Positions 46,374 to 55,240 of a stretch of DNA of 64,000 nt are shown here, piece by piece. The notes below the pieces were generated by a model. The model searched no databases. It saw only the letters and a program-made list of their open reading frames with translations, and was not told the DNA's origin. This DNA comes from Staphylococcus pragensis (GTDB lineage: Bacteria; Bacillota; Bacilli; Staphylococcales; Staphylococcaceae). The position numbers and the translations under genes were made by a program. The DNA lies in contig NZ_SRPJ01000002.1 of the NCBI RefSeq assembly GCF_004785665.1, positions 1 through 64,000 of the forward strand. Direction: 5' to 3'. The first letter of the stretch is position 1. Each line of letters begins with the position of its first letter.

Positions 46374-46397
46374 ATTCTTATAATTTAGTATAAGAAT
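46374..46397. promoter_or_regulatory. Perfect 9-bp inverted repeat upstream of the LDH-like gene
   Basis: ATTCTTATA (46374-46382) and TATAAGAAT (46389-46397) flank a 6-base centre about 35 bases before the start. It could be an operator overlapping the promoter or a leader hairpin. Confidence 0.4.
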
Positions 46398-46514
46398 ACC
46401 ATTTTGTTAACAAAAGAAAAACCCTTGAATCGTTCGTTATTATGAAATGTTTTTTACTAAAATAATGCAATATAAAGATTTATAATTAATTAATGTATAG
46501 GAGGGCATTAAAAA

Positions 46515-47486
46515 ATGAAAAAAAGATTATTATCAGTCATGACTTCAGGTGTATTAGGCTGGCTTGCTTATATTAAAATTAAAGAAAAACGCAGTTATCA
46601 AAGTTATTTAAGAGAGAAATTCATTCGCCTATCAGGCATGAAAAAAACTTTTGAGAATGTAGAAGATGCGAAAAAAGCACTCGAAGCAACTAAGGAGATG
46701 ACTGCAGGGAAATATGATGGCACGAGTTATGAGTTTGAACATGATGTTAAAATCAAAGACTGGCATGGTTCTTTAACTTACATCTTAAATGCCAAACGTG
46801 ATCGTCAACAAAAAGTAGTGCTATACATCCATGGTGGTGCTTGGTTCCAAGATCCATTGGAAGAACATTTCCAATTTATTGATAAATTAGCTGGAGAGTT
46901 AAATGCTAAAATCGTAATGCCAATCTATCCTAAGGTGCCTCATCGCGATTATCGTACTACATTCCAATTATTAAAAGAACTTTATGAAAAACAACTTATG
47001 TTAGTAGAGAGTGCGAGTCAACTTACAATTATGGGTGATTCTGCTGGTGGACAAATTGCCTTATCATTTGCACAATATTTAAAAGAAACGACTCAGTTAC
47101 AACAACCTGGTCATCTTGTCTTAGTATCTCCAGTATTAGACGGCACATTTAGTAATCCAGAAACAAAAGAATATGAAAAGATTGATCCAATGCTTGGTAT
47201 TGATGGTAGTAAATACTTTATTGAATTATGGGCAGGCGACCTACCTATCGAAGACTATAGAATTTCACCAATAAACGGTACGCTTGAAGGATTAGGTCGT
47301 ATATCAATCTTTATTGGTACTAAAGAAACGTTATATCCTGATGCATTAAAATTATCTAAAATGTTAAGTGAAAAAGGCATAGACCATGATTTTACGCCAG
47401 GCTATAATTTGTTCCATATTTATCCAGTCTTTCCATTACCTGAACAACAAAAATTCTTCTCGCAAATTAAAAAAATTATTAAATAA
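46515..47486 (+). CDS. Alpha/beta hydrolase (esterase/lipase, HSL-like)
   Basis: A 323-residue esterase of the hormone-sensitive-lipase-like type. The oxyanion motif HGGAW is near residue 112, the nucleophile elbow GDSAGGQIALSF near 177, and the acid/His pair in the C-terminal third (ETLYPDALK, NLFHIYPVF). The N-terminus carries a hydrophobic stretch (about 5-20) that may anchor it in the membrane. AGGAGGGCATTAAAAA precedes ATG 46515. It is a single-gene unit ending in a strong terminator. The substrate is unknown. Confidence 0.85.
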   Translation: MKKRLLSVMTSGVLGWLAYIKIKEKRSYQSYLREKFIRLSGMKKTFENVEDAKKALEATKEMTAGKYDGTSYEFEHDVKIKDWHGSLTYILNAKRDRQQKVVLYIHGGAWFQDPLEEHFQFIDKLAGELNAKIVMPIYPKVPHRDYRTTFQLLKELYEKQLMLVESASQLTIMGDSAGGQIALSFAQYLKETTQLQQPGHLVLVSPVLDGTFSNPETKEYEKIDPMLGIDGSKYFIELWAGDLPIEDYRISPINGTLEGLGRISIFIGTKETLYPDALKLSKMLSEKGIDHDFTPGYNLFHIYPVFPLPEQQKFFSQIKKIIK

Positions 47487-47497
47487 ATATTTACATT

Positions 47498-47540
47498 TAA
47501 CTGCTCTTTAAAAATTGATAATTAGAGAGCAGTTATTTTT
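47498..47540 (+). terminator. Terminator after the esterase gene
   Basis: A perfect 10-bp stem (47498-47507 with 47526-47535) followed by TTTTTAT. Confidence 0.8.
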
Positions 47541-47639
47541 ATACCTTTATTTTATGAATTTGAATAGTATTTTCATAACAAATGAAATTAATGTAAATAT
47601 AAACTGTATGTGTGTATTTATTAAAAGTAAGTAAAAACC

Positions 47640-47664
47640 GTTTTTTTAATTGTTTAGTGGGAAT
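47640..47664 (+). promoter_or_regulatory. SigB promoter of the KGG stress peptide
   Basis: GTTT at 47640-47643, a 15-bp spacer and GGGAAT at 47659-47664 match the SigB consensus. The gene start is 58 bases downstream. Confidence 0.75.
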
Positions 47665-47721
47665 TTGCTTTATAGATACATAAAGTATCTAAAATTTAAT
47701 TTAGTGGAGGCATTATTAATC

Positions 47722-47844
47722 ATGGCAGAAGAGAAGAAAATGAGTTATGAAGAAGCGGGTAAAAAGGGCGGAGAAACAACAGCAGAAAATCAAGATAAAG
47801 AATTTTATCAAGAAATCGGAGAAAAAGGCGGGAAAAACTCATAA
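47722..47844 (+). CDS. KGG-repeat stress-induced peptide
   Basis: A 40-residue polar peptide starting MAEEKKMSYEEAGKKGG, with two KGG-containing repeats (AGKKGGETTAENQDKEFY, GEKGGKNS). It resembles the KGG-motif general stress family (Bacillus GsiB-like), hydrophilic proteins made in bulk under stress. ATG 47722 follows GTGGAGG; the frame opens earlier at 47650 but has no site there. The SigB promoter upstream and terminator downstream make it a single-gene unit. Function is probably protective. Confidence 0.85.
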   Translation: MAEEKKMSYEEAGKKGGETTAENQDKEFYQEIGEKGGKNS

Positions 47845-47871
47845 TTTTTAAATATACATCATGGAAAAAAT

Positions 47872-47918
47872 AAGGCGTGGGAATGATTTAATATAGGTCA
47901 TTTCCACGCTTTTATATT
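47872..47918. terminator. Terminator between converging genes
   Basis: A 14-bp stem with one bulge (about 47872-47886 with 47899-47912), flanked by TTTTAT on the right and AAAAAATAAG on the left. Confidence 0.7.
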
Positions 47919-47926
47919 TAGCATAT

Positions 47927-48838
47927 TTACATTTCTGGTTGCTTTTTCAATGACAAGATGAGTATGAGTAGCAGTATCAACACGATACCAATAATTTGAA
48001 TAGACTTAAATGAGACATCAAGCCACAACGCACTTGTAACCACGGCAATAACGGGTTCAATTGTACCCAGTAGTGTCGTTTCTTTAGGAGAAAGGTATTT
48101 CAAACTATCGATAAAGAGATAGAATGCTAAAGCTGTTCCAGCGATAATCCCAAAAATGAGATATCCTATCGTAGACGGTGCCATTTGAGTTAAGGGCACT
48201 TGCCAAATCGGATGCTTAAAATTCATTGCAATACCTGAAATAATCATTGCCCAACCTACGACTAAGATAGAAGGAAACTTTTCAATTAAGCCAGTAGCAT
48301 AAATTGTATAAAAGGCTAGCGCAATGCCTGAAATAATCCCCCACATTAGGCTGGTAGGGGAGACAACTAGATGTGAAATAGACCCATTTGTGAGTAATAA
48401 AAATGTGCCGATTAATGTCATCGCAATGGCTAAAATATCAAAAGGACGAAACACATCTAACCCGCGAATGACAAACCAAATAATAATGTAAACGGGCGCT
48501 ATGTATTGTAGTAAAGTAGCGACGGCTACATTCCCCGTAGCAATCGAAGACATGTAGGCGTATTGTACAAATAGCATGCCTAATAAACTATAAATAAGTA
48601 AACTGATGAATGTTTTTAAATTTTTAAAAACAACTAATATAGAACGCTTTGGATATAATACTTTGTAAACGCCCAGAAGGAAGATACCGCTAACAATAAG
48701 ACGTGCAGTCACATACCAATCTACATCTATACCACGTTGGTTAAATAATAAGTCAGAAACGGTGCCACCCAATCCCCATAACGTAGCCCCAATAATAGCG
48801 AAGAGCACACCTTTTAATCTATGTTGTGAGTGAGCCAT
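47927..48838 (-). CDS. EamA-family (DMT) transporter
   Basis: A 303-residue membrane protein with ten hydrophobic segments, made of two EamA repeats (each about 130 residues). It starts LKGVLFAIIGATLWGLGGT, typical of the drug/metabolite transporter superfamily (RhaT/YdcZ relatives), whose substrates range from amino acids to sugars. GGAGGTGCATTGA precedes ATG 48838. It is divergent from an AraC regulator gene 112 bases away, which may control it. Substrate unknown. Confidence 0.85.
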   Translation of the reverse strand: MAHSQHRLKGVLFAIIGATLWGLGGTVSDLLFNQRGIDVDWYVTARLIVSGIFLLGVYKVLYPKRSILVVFKNLKTFISLLIYSLLGMLFVQYAYMSSIATGNVAVATLLQYIAPVYIIIWFVIRGLDVFRPFDILAIAMTLIGTFLLLTNGSISHLVVSPTSLMWGIISGIALAFYTIYATGLIEKFPSILVVGWAMIISGIAMNFKHPIWQVPLTQMAPSTIGYLIFGIIAGTALAFYLFIDSLKYLSPKETTLLGTIEPVIAVVTSALWLDVSFKSIQIIGIVLILLLILILSLKKQPEM

Positions 48839-48950
48839 TCAATGCACCTCCATCTATTTTGTTAAATTATAAATCTCATAATATAATGTTTTTAAATAAT
48901 ATAATACTCAAATAGTGTTAAAAACTATCAAGATATTGAGGTGTTTAAGA

Positions 48951-49799
48951 ATGAGTAAATATATGATTATCACTGATGATTTAGAAGAAAAGATTAAATA
49001 TCCAGATGGACGTTGGCCTCACGTTATTTTACATACTAAATTAAATGAAACTTTACTAGGTTACATACCGCTACATTGGCACTACGCTTTACAGTTTATG
49101 TATGTGACCGAAGGAATGATTCAAGTTAAGATAGCAGATAATGAGATAGTGATTGAACAAGGAGAAGGGCTATTTATTAATTCAAATATTGTCCATGAAA
49201 TTCATGAGGTTCGGTCTAATTCGCGTTTTTATTGCTGGAATGTAGGATTACCTGATGTAACAGACTATATTAATTTTAAATATATGAGTTATATTATTGA
49301 TCAAGCACCTGTGGTTCCATATATCAAATTAGAACGTCATAATGAAGAAGATGTGTGTTTACTGGATAGTATTGAAAAAGTAGGACAGACTTACATTGCA
49401 CAAAAAGGATATTATCAACTTGAAGTGCTCAGTGAATTTTATCGATGTCTTAATTATTTATTATTAATTTTTGGAAAATATAATAAATCAAATCATTACT
49501 TTTTTGATCCAAGAGTTAAACAATGTATTGAATATTTACAATCGCATTATCATAAAAAAATTACGTTACAAGAGCTCAGTCAATTGATACAGATAAGTGA
49601 AGCGGAAACAATTAAATTATTTAAACGATTTGTGGGCGATACGCCGTTCAACTATCTTCAGAATTATCGTTTAGGACAAAGCGCTAAGCAATTAATGTAT
49701 ATGAAGTATAGTGTCACAGAAGTAGCGATGTCGTGTGGTTTCTCAACAACGAGTTATTTTATTCAAATGTTTAAACAAAAGTATGAACTTACGCCCTGA
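48951..49799 (+). CDS. AraC-family transcriptional regulator, end shortened
   Basis: A 282-residue regulator. Residues about 15-110 form a cupin-like sensor (PLHWHYALQFMYVTEGMIQ); residues about 180-282 carry the two helix-turn-helix motifs of the AraC domain (ITLQELSQLIQISEAETIKL, then TEVAMSCGFSTTSYFIQMF). It ends Lys-Tyr-Glu-Leu-Thr-Pro, several residues short of the usual end of the AraC fold, and its last codons overlap the end of a gene on the other strand. ATG 48951 follows GAGGTG. It may regulate the divergent EamA transporter. Confidence 0.8.
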   Translation: MSKYMIITDDLEEKIKYPDGRWPHVILHTKLNETLLGYIPLHWHYALQFMYVTEGMIQVKIADNEIVIEQGEGLFINSNIVHEIHEVRSNSRFYCWNVGLPDVTDYINFKYMSYIIDQAPVVPYIKLERHNEEDVCLLDSIEKVGQTYIAQKGYYQLEVLSEFYRCLNYLLLIFGKYNKSNHYFFDPRVKQCIEYLQSHYHKKITLQELSQLIQISEAETIKLFKRFVGDTPFNYLQNYRLGQSAKQLMYMKYSVTEVAMSCGFSTTSYFIQMFKQKYELTP

Positions 49800-50099
49800 T
49801 GATTGTGCATTTGCTTTTTTATTATAAATATCTAAATGCTTAGATTGTGTATTAGTAGCTATTTCATCTTTAGGTAGTTCATTAGCTTTGTTCATATTTA
49901 ATTCACGGATATCTTCATTTGAGGTTTTAGTTACGTTATCAATATGATGAGGATCAGTATCTAATACAGAACGACTCATATCGTTACCTTGTAAACTACC
50001 AACAAGAATAAAGATTAAATAACTAGAACACGCTAGCAATATGAATGCTAAATAAATGCTGACAGCGATTTTAACGGGTTTTGTCATGGGTCTGCTCAT
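49743..50099 (-). CDS. Membrane-anchored protein of unknown function
   Basis: A 118-residue protein with one hydrophobic segment (about 13-37, VSIYLAFILLACSSYLIFILVG) and a polar C-terminal part rich in Asn, Asp and Lys. The sequence ILLAC could be read as a lipobox but the -2 residue is unusual. Its last 19 codons overlap the AraC gene, and the final stretch (RKFILLFKHLNKITRC) looks unlike the rest, so the real end may have been lost and the frame run on into the neighbour. AGGAGG precedes ATG 50099. I do not recognise a family. Confidence 0.5.
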   Translation of the reverse strand: MSRPMTKPVKIAVSIYLAFILLACSSYLIFILVGSLQGNDMSRSVLDTDPHHIDNVTKTSNEDIRELNMNKANELPKDEIATNTQSKHLDIYNKKANAQSSGRKFILLFKHLNKITRC

Positions 50100-50509
50100 T
50101 AAGTTCCTCCTGAAATCATAGCTTTATTCATGTTTAAGGTAACATCACAATTTTAATTTAGTGTAAATAGAGCGTAAATATTTGTTTACTTGTCAAAATG
50201 AAATTATCTCTGTCATAAATTAAAAAAATATATTATCATTAAGTATAAAAATATTTACAAACATCAAAAACTTTTAACAATAAATTTACATTTTTAAAAC
50301 TGACAAAATATGTACGTGTTAGCATACTTTTATTAGTAGTCATAGCTTATTATCTTTTTTAATAAGCGATTACTAAGAATGAAATTAAAAAGAAACTATT
50401 AATTTAATCTATATTAATAAATTTATTTTCTTCATTTTCAAAATACATAAATGTTTAAAATGGTTTAAACACAACTTAATATAAAATCAATCAAAGAGAG
50501 GGCATTATT
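50100..50509 (+). promoter_or_regulatory. Gene-free region with possible cap promoter and leader hairpin
   Basis: The region is very AT-rich with no gene. A candidate promoter is CTGACA (50300-50305), 17-bp spacer, CATACT (50323-50328). A perfect 8-bp stem, GCTTATTA (50345-50352) with TAATAAGC (50360-50367), would lie in the leader; it is not followed by a T run. Regulation of the capsule operon from here is likely but the boxes are weak. Confidence 0.4.
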
Positions 50510-51667
50510 TTGATTCTTATTATAATTTGTATCGTATTAATATTATGGCTAGGTATTAAAGAAAAGAAACGCCATAGTAATCGATTAAAGAAGATTCCTA
50601 TACGAATCAACATTAACGGTATTCGAGGTAAGTCAACGATTACAAGGATGATTTATAGCGTATTAAGAGAGGATCGTTATCGCGTTATAGGTAAAACTAC
50701 AGGAACAGACGCTCGAATGTTGTATTGGTTTACAGAGAAGGAATATCCAGTAATTAGGAAACCTCAAGGCGCAAATATTGGTGAGCAACGAGATATTATT
50801 CGTAAAGTAGTTAAACAAGATGCAGAGGCTTTAGTTAATGAATGTATGGCAGTTAATCCTGATTATCAGATTGTCTTTCAAGAAGATTTAGTTAAAGCGA
50901 ATATTGGCGCTATCGTCAATGTAATGGAAGACCATATGGATGTATTAGGGCCAACGCTTCAAGATGTTGCGCAAGCTTTTACTGCAACCATTCCTCGTAA
51001 AGGGAAATTGGTTGTCATGAAAGATGATTATACTGATTTTTTTGCGAAAGAAGCTAAAAAACGTAAAACGGAATTAATAGTAGTAGATAAAGATAAGATT
51101 CCTGAATCATATTTAAGAAAATTCGACTATTTAGTCTTTCCTGACAATGTGGCTATTGTATTAGGGGTAGCACAAGCAGTAGGTATAGATAAAGATGTGG
51201 CTTTAAGAGGTATGTTAAATGCCCCACCTGATCCAGGTGCCGTTGAAATTAAATATTTTAATGCAAATAACACACAAAATGTATTTGTTAATGCATTTGC
51301 AGCAAATGAACCACAATCTACGAAAGCCATTTTAGATAAGGTGGAGTCTTATAACTATCCTTATACGAAAAAAGTAGTTATCTTAAATTGTCGTTCAGAT
51401 AGGGTAGACCGCACACGACAATTTGCTGAAGACTTTATTGAAGAAGTCGACTTTGACACATTGATTTGTACAGGTAAAAGTACGCAGATGGTGACAGAAG
51501 TCATGCAACGTTTGCCAGAAAAGAAATATCTTAATTTTGAAAATCATGAATTTCGTGATATCGAAAAAGCTATTATGCAAGAATCACAAAATGCGCTTAT
51601 TTTCTGCGTAGGTAATATTCATGGTCCAGGTGGAAGAATAGCAGAATTTATAGAAGGGATAGAATAA
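50510..51667 (+). CDS. capB: Poly-gamma-glutamate synthase subunit CapB
   Basis: CapB is the amide ligase of poly-gamma-glutamate synthesis, related to Mur ligases, working at the membrane with CapC. The 385-residue protein has an N-terminal membrane segment (about 1-15), the ATP-binding P-loop INGIRGKSTITRMIY at about residue 36, and VNVMEDHMDVLG, the second Mur-ligase motif. Start TTG 50510, with AGAGAGGG upstream. First gene of capB-capC-capA-capE-capD, each gap under 25 bases. Confidence 0.95.
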   Translation: MILIIICIVLILWLGIKEKKRHSNRLKKIPIRININGIRGKSTITRMIYSVLREDRYRVIGKTTGTDARMLYWFTEKEYPVIRKPQGANIGEQRDIIRKVVKQDAEALVNECMAVNPDYQIVFQEDLVKANIGAIVNVMEDHMDVLGPTLQDVAQAFTATIPRKGKLVVMKDDYTDFFAKEAKKRKTELIVVDKDKIPESYLRKFDYLVFPDNVAIVLGVAQAVGIDKDVALRGMLNAPPDPGAVEIKYFNANNTQNVFVNAFAANEPQSTKAILDKVESYNYPYTKKVVILNCRSDRVDRTRQFAEDFIEEVDFDTLICTGKSTQMVTEVMQRLPEKKYLNFENHEFRDIEKAIMQESQNALIFCVGNIHGPGGRIAEFIEGIE

Positions 51668-51668
51668 A

Positions 51669-52121
51669 ATGATAGGTTCAGAATTATACTTCTCCTTATT
51701 TGTTGGCATTGTATTAAGTTTAATCTTTGCAGAGAAATTTGGGATAAACCCAGCAGGACTCGTAGTACCTGGTTATTTAGCACTTATATTTGATCAACCC
51801 GTTATGTTATTATCTGTGCTCGTTATTAGTTGTTTAACGTTCTTTATTGTTACATATGGTATTAGTAGATGGGTAATTTTATACGGACGACGTAAATTTG
51901 CAGCCATGATACTCACAGGAATGGTATTAAAATTTATCTTTGACTTAGTTTATCCATTAACACCATTTGAAACAGTTGAAGTTTCAGGTATTGGTGTCGT
52001 TATTCCTGGGATTATTGCTAACACAATTCAAAAACAAGGTGTCGTAATTACATTAGCTTCAACAATGCTATTAACATGTATTACATATGTCATCTTATTC
52101 TTATACAGCTTTATTAATTAA
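51669..52121 (+). CDS. capC: Poly-gamma-glutamate biosynthesis protein CapC
   Basis: CapC is the integral membrane partner of CapB in polymer synthesis. The 150-residue protein has about four to five hydrophobic segments and the family features EKFGINPAGLVVPGYLAL near residue 24 and VVIPGIIANTIQKQG. It starts one base after the capB stop, so translation is probably coupled. Confidence 0.95.
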   Translation: MIGSELYFSLFVGIVLSLIFAEKFGINPAGLVVPGYLALIFDQPVMLLSVLVISCLTFFIVTYGISRWVILYGRRKFAAMILTGMVLKFIFDLVYPLTPFETVEVSGIGVVIPGIIANTIQKQGVVITLASTMLLTCITYVILFLYSFIN

Positions 52122-52144
52122 TCGCGAGCAAGGAGCGTAAAGTA

Positions 52145-53218
52145 ATGAAAAAGAAAAAACGGTTAACAGCGAGCGAATGGTTACTTAAGCAAACTAAACG
52201 TCATAAACGTCGTAACTTTATTTATACACTTATTGTTTTAATCATTGCAGTCGTTCTTTTAGTCTTTGCTATTCGTGCTGTAAAGGTTGAGCCAGTAGAA
52301 GCAATGCCAAAGTCTAATCCTAATGTCATTCGCAGTACATATTTAGGAAACATCACATTAAATCGACATATTAGAAAGATGAACCTTAACGATGTATTTG
52401 CTAGCTTGAATGAACCACTTCGTAATAGTGATTTTTCGACCGCATCACTTATTGTTAGTCCCTTTTCAAAAAATGCCACAGATAATCTAAATAAAAATTT
52501 AGACAATATTATGTTTTTGAAAAAGCAGAATATTAAGAGTGTGAATTTAATTAACAATACGATTGATAATGTGCAAGCACAAGATTTGAGTAAAAAAGTA
52601 GAAGCACAAACAGATTATAACTTCTTAACTGGAAATGGCTCTAATTTAATCAATAGTAAAACGGTGCAACAAAATGTTAAAGGGAAAAAGATAGCTAACG
52701 TTTCCTTTACAGATGTGGAGTCAAATTATGAAAATCCATTAAAAAATACGACATCAATTAGTTTAGATCCTAAAATCTTTGTTCCGTTGATTAAAAATTT
52801 AAAGGAAAGCAATGATTTAGTCATCGTCAATGTGGACTGGGGTATTCCAAATGAACGAAATGTAACTGACCGTCAAAAGGTCTATGGACATGCTTTAGTC
52901 GATGCAGGAGCAGACGTCATTGTTGGTCATAATACAGTAGTACAAAAAGTAGAAAAATATAAAAATGCAAGTATCTTTTATAGCCTAGGAAACCTAACAT
53001 CAGATTCATTCTTGTCAAAAAATCAAAAAGGTATGGTTGTTCAACATGATTGGGATGGACAACATAATAAGTTCCATCTTACACCTGTTCGAGGCGCAGA
53101 CGGTAAAATTACTAAAGATAAGATGAATAGAATAGAAGAACAACGTTATTACAACAACATCAAGGATAAAACAATTCAACTGAAACAGGAGAATGGAGGA
53201 TATACCTATGAATATTAA
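52145..53218 (+). CDS. capA: Poly-gamma-glutamate export/assembly protein CapA, with degenerate phosphoesterase motifs
   Basis: CapA (PGA_cap family) is needed for export of the polymer. The 357-residue protein has an N-terminal membrane anchor (about 24-43) and an outer calcineurin-like fold. In this one the usual metal-site motifs are altered: GNITLNR in place of GDIMxxR, NVDWGIPN in place of HWGxE, and GHNTVVQ in place of GHHPHV; only SLGN remains. It may bind without hydrolysing. AAGGAGCGTAAAGTA precedes ATG 52145. The end overlaps capE by 11 bases. Confidence 0.9.
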   Translation: MKKKKRLTASEWLLKQTKRHKRRNFIYTLIVLIIAVVLLVFAIRAVKVEPVEAMPKSNPNVIRSTYLGNITLNRHIRKMNLNDVFASLNEPLRNSDFSTASLIVSPFSKNATDNLNKNLDNIMFLKKQNIKSVNLINNTIDNVQAQDLSKKVEAQTDYNFLTGNGSNLINSKTVQQNVKGKKIANVSFTDVESNYENPLKNTTSISLDPKIFVPLIKNLKESNDLVIVNVDWGIPNERNVTDRQKVYGHALVDAGADVIVGHNTVVQKVEKYKNASIFYSLGNLTSDSFLSKNQKGMVVQHDWDGQHNKFHLTPVRGADGKITKDKMNRIEEQRYYNNIKDKTIQLKQENGGYTYEY

Positions 53219-53369
53219 AAAGCATTGGGTAGGTATCTTAACGACCATCATCATCGTAGTGATCTTATTGATGGTTACTTTTGCGAAAGCGAATGAAGGC
53301 CTTGATCAATTTGAGAAGAATGATTTAAAAAATATAACGGAGCAATATTTATCTAAAGGGGCCAGTTAG
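53208..53369 (+). CDS. capE: Small capsule protein CapE-like
   Basis: A 53-residue peptide with one N-terminal membrane segment (about 8-28, WVGILTTIIIVVILLMVTFA) and a polar tail (NEGLDQFEKNDLKNITEQYL). In Bacillus anthracis the short CapE is needed with CapBCA for synthesis; place, size and topology fit that role. GAATGGAGGA lies 7 bases before ATG 53208, and the first 11 bases overlap the end of capA. Sequence identity with CapE was not checked, so the name rests on context. Confidence 0.75.
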   Translation: MNIKKHWVGILTTIIIVVILLMVTFAKANEGLDQFEKNDLKNITEQYLSKGAS

Positions 53370-53370
53370 T

Positions 53371-54972
53371 ATGAATATCTATAATAAAGTGATGCTCACT
53401 ATTATTTTAATAGTGACAATTCTGATTTCATTTACATTTTATTATTTTAAAAAAGAAGATAAGCCTGATAAAGACACTTTATTTGAGAATAAAATTGCAA
53501 ATCATAAATCCTCTGGCGATAATAAGACTTATGGCGTAGCATCTAATAATGCCATTGCAACAAGTGTAGGTAATAAGATTATTGAAGACGGAGGTAACGC
53601 TGTTGACGCTGCCATAGGTGTTTCATATGCACTTGCTGTGACAGAACCCCATTCATCAGGTTTAGGTGGTGGTGGTGCTACTTTAACCTATAATGGTAAT
53701 GACGGCGAAGAACCAAGAATGTATGAATATAAGACCATGTCTTCATTTAATTATAAAAAGGGTGATCAAATAGGAACACCTGGCTTTGTGCAAGGGTTAC
53801 ATGATATGCATGAACGCGAAGGTAAAATGGATGAAAAGAAAATCCTTAATTATGTCATCCCATTAGCAGAAGATGGTTTTGAAGTTGATGCGGAATTAGA
53901 ACGTAGTTTAAAATTGTTTGGTTCTGATATTGATCGCGACTCTCCCTTCTTTAAAGGTAAACGTACTGTACGAGAAGGTGATGTCGTAAAACAAGATGCC
54001 TTAGCTAAAACGTTAAGAAAAATTCGAGATAAAGGCACTGGCTATTTCTATAAAGATATCGGGAAAAGCATTTCGAAGCAAATTGATGGTGAACTAAATG
54101 AAGATGACTTCAAAGCATTTAAAACAGAAGAAAAGAAACCAGTCAGTACGAAATATTTAAATAATACTGTGTACTCAGCATCAAATCCACTTGGTGGGAC
54201 ATTGATGTTGCAAGGACTTAAAATTGATGAAAGTTTAGATACTCAAAATGATCGTGCTAACTTTATTTCAGGTATTATCAAATCACGTGATGTGATGTAT
54301 CGTAATAGGGATATTGTTAACGGTCAAGAAGCAAGTAGTGATACACATCTATCTGATGATTATCTATTGAGTCGCTTGAATAGTATTAATTCTAGTTCAA
54401 ATGTTAACAATGGAAGTGACTTCAATACACAACAAATCAATAACACGAGTACGACGCACTTTGTAGTCATCGATAAGAGCGGTAAACTCGCAAGTACGAC
54501 GAATACATTATCTAGTTTCTTTGGTTCAGGTAAGTTTGTTAAAGAAGGATTCTACATGAACAACTCATTAACCAACTTTTCTAATGATCCTAATAGTCCT
54601 AACGTCGGTGATAAGCATAAAGCACCACGTTCTTATACAGCACCAACCATCGTAGTCGGTCCTGACTTCTACATGGGTATTGGTACGCCAGGAGGAAATA
54701 AAATTCCGACGTTGATTAATGAAGTCCTTATTGATTATTTAAGAGGAAATGGCACGTTACAAGAATCCATTGATAAACCACGTTTCTATAATGATGGTGG
54801 TACTATCTTTTATGAAAATGCCATGGAAGAACAAGATATCAATGAATTTAAAAATCTTGGTTACGGCGTTGAAGAAAAACGTAATGACCCTAACTTTGGT
54901 AGTGTCCAAGGGGCGATTTACAATAAAAATGATCACACTGTAGAAATTGGTCACGACGTAGGTAACCGATAA
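53371..54972 (+). CDS. capD: Gamma-glutamyltranspeptidase-like capsule depolymerase/anchor CapD
   Basis: CapD cleaves poly-gamma-glutamate and, in B. anthracis, attaches it to peptidoglycan. The 533-residue Ntn-hydrolase has an N-terminal membrane anchor (about 8-24), the GGT start GNAVDAAIGVSYALAVTEPHSSGLGGGG, and the self-cleavage/catalytic Thr in TSTTHFVVIDKSG (about residue 367). Substrate residues follow in NNSLTNF. AAAGGGGCC lies just before ATG 53371, one base after the capE stop. Last gene of the operon. Confidence 0.93.
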   Translation: MNIYNKVMLTIILIVTILISFTFYYFKKEDKPDKDTLFENKIANHKSSGDNKTYGVASNNAIATSVGNKIIEDGGNAVDAAIGVSYALAVTEPHSSGLGGGGATLTYNGNDGEEPRMYEYKTMSSFNYKKGDQIGTPGFVQGLHDMHEREGKMDEKKILNYVIPLAEDGFEVDAELERSLKLFGSDIDRDSPFFKGKRTVREGDVVKQDALAKTLRKIRDKGTGYFYKDIGKSISKQIDGELNEDDFKAFKTEEKKPVSTKYLNNTVYSASNPLGGTLMLQGLKIDESLDTQNDRANFISGIIKSRDVMYRNRDIVNGQEASSDTHLSDDYLLSRLNSINSSSNVNNGSDFNTQQINNTSTTHFVVIDKSGKLASTTNTLSSFFGSGKFVKEGFYMNNSLTNFSNDPNSPNVGDKHKAPRSYTAPTIVVGPDFYMGIGTPGGNKIPTLINEVLIDYLRGNGTLQESIDKPRFYNDGGTIFYENAMEEQDINEFKNLGYGVEEKRNDPNFGSVQGAIYNKNDHTVEIGHDVGNR

Positions 54973-55003
54973 TTTTAAAAATTTAATGTAGAATCAGTAC
55001 ATG

Positions 55004-55037
55004 AGGCTGGGACAAACTAAATTGTCTCAGCCTTTAT
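55004..55037 (+). terminator. Repeat-type terminator after the cap operon
   Basis: A 12-bp stem with one G-T pair (55004-55015 with 55022-55033). The sequence GGCTGGGACA/TGTCTCAGCC recurs near 45115, so it is a dispersed staphylococcal terminator-like repeat. Confidence 0.8.
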
Positions 55038-55240
55038 TTACGTACGTTAGGTATTAATTTTTTAGGATTAAAAAGTAATCAATATAGTAGCAACTATTGA
55101 AATTATAGATAAAACCGATATGATAAAAGGGTAGGTTTAAGGAATTAATTTTATTTTTATAAAAAATGAAAACAAAATGTATTGATTGAATAGAAGTATA
55201 TAACGAATTGATAAACAAAGTAAGTAAAGGGTGGGCAGTC

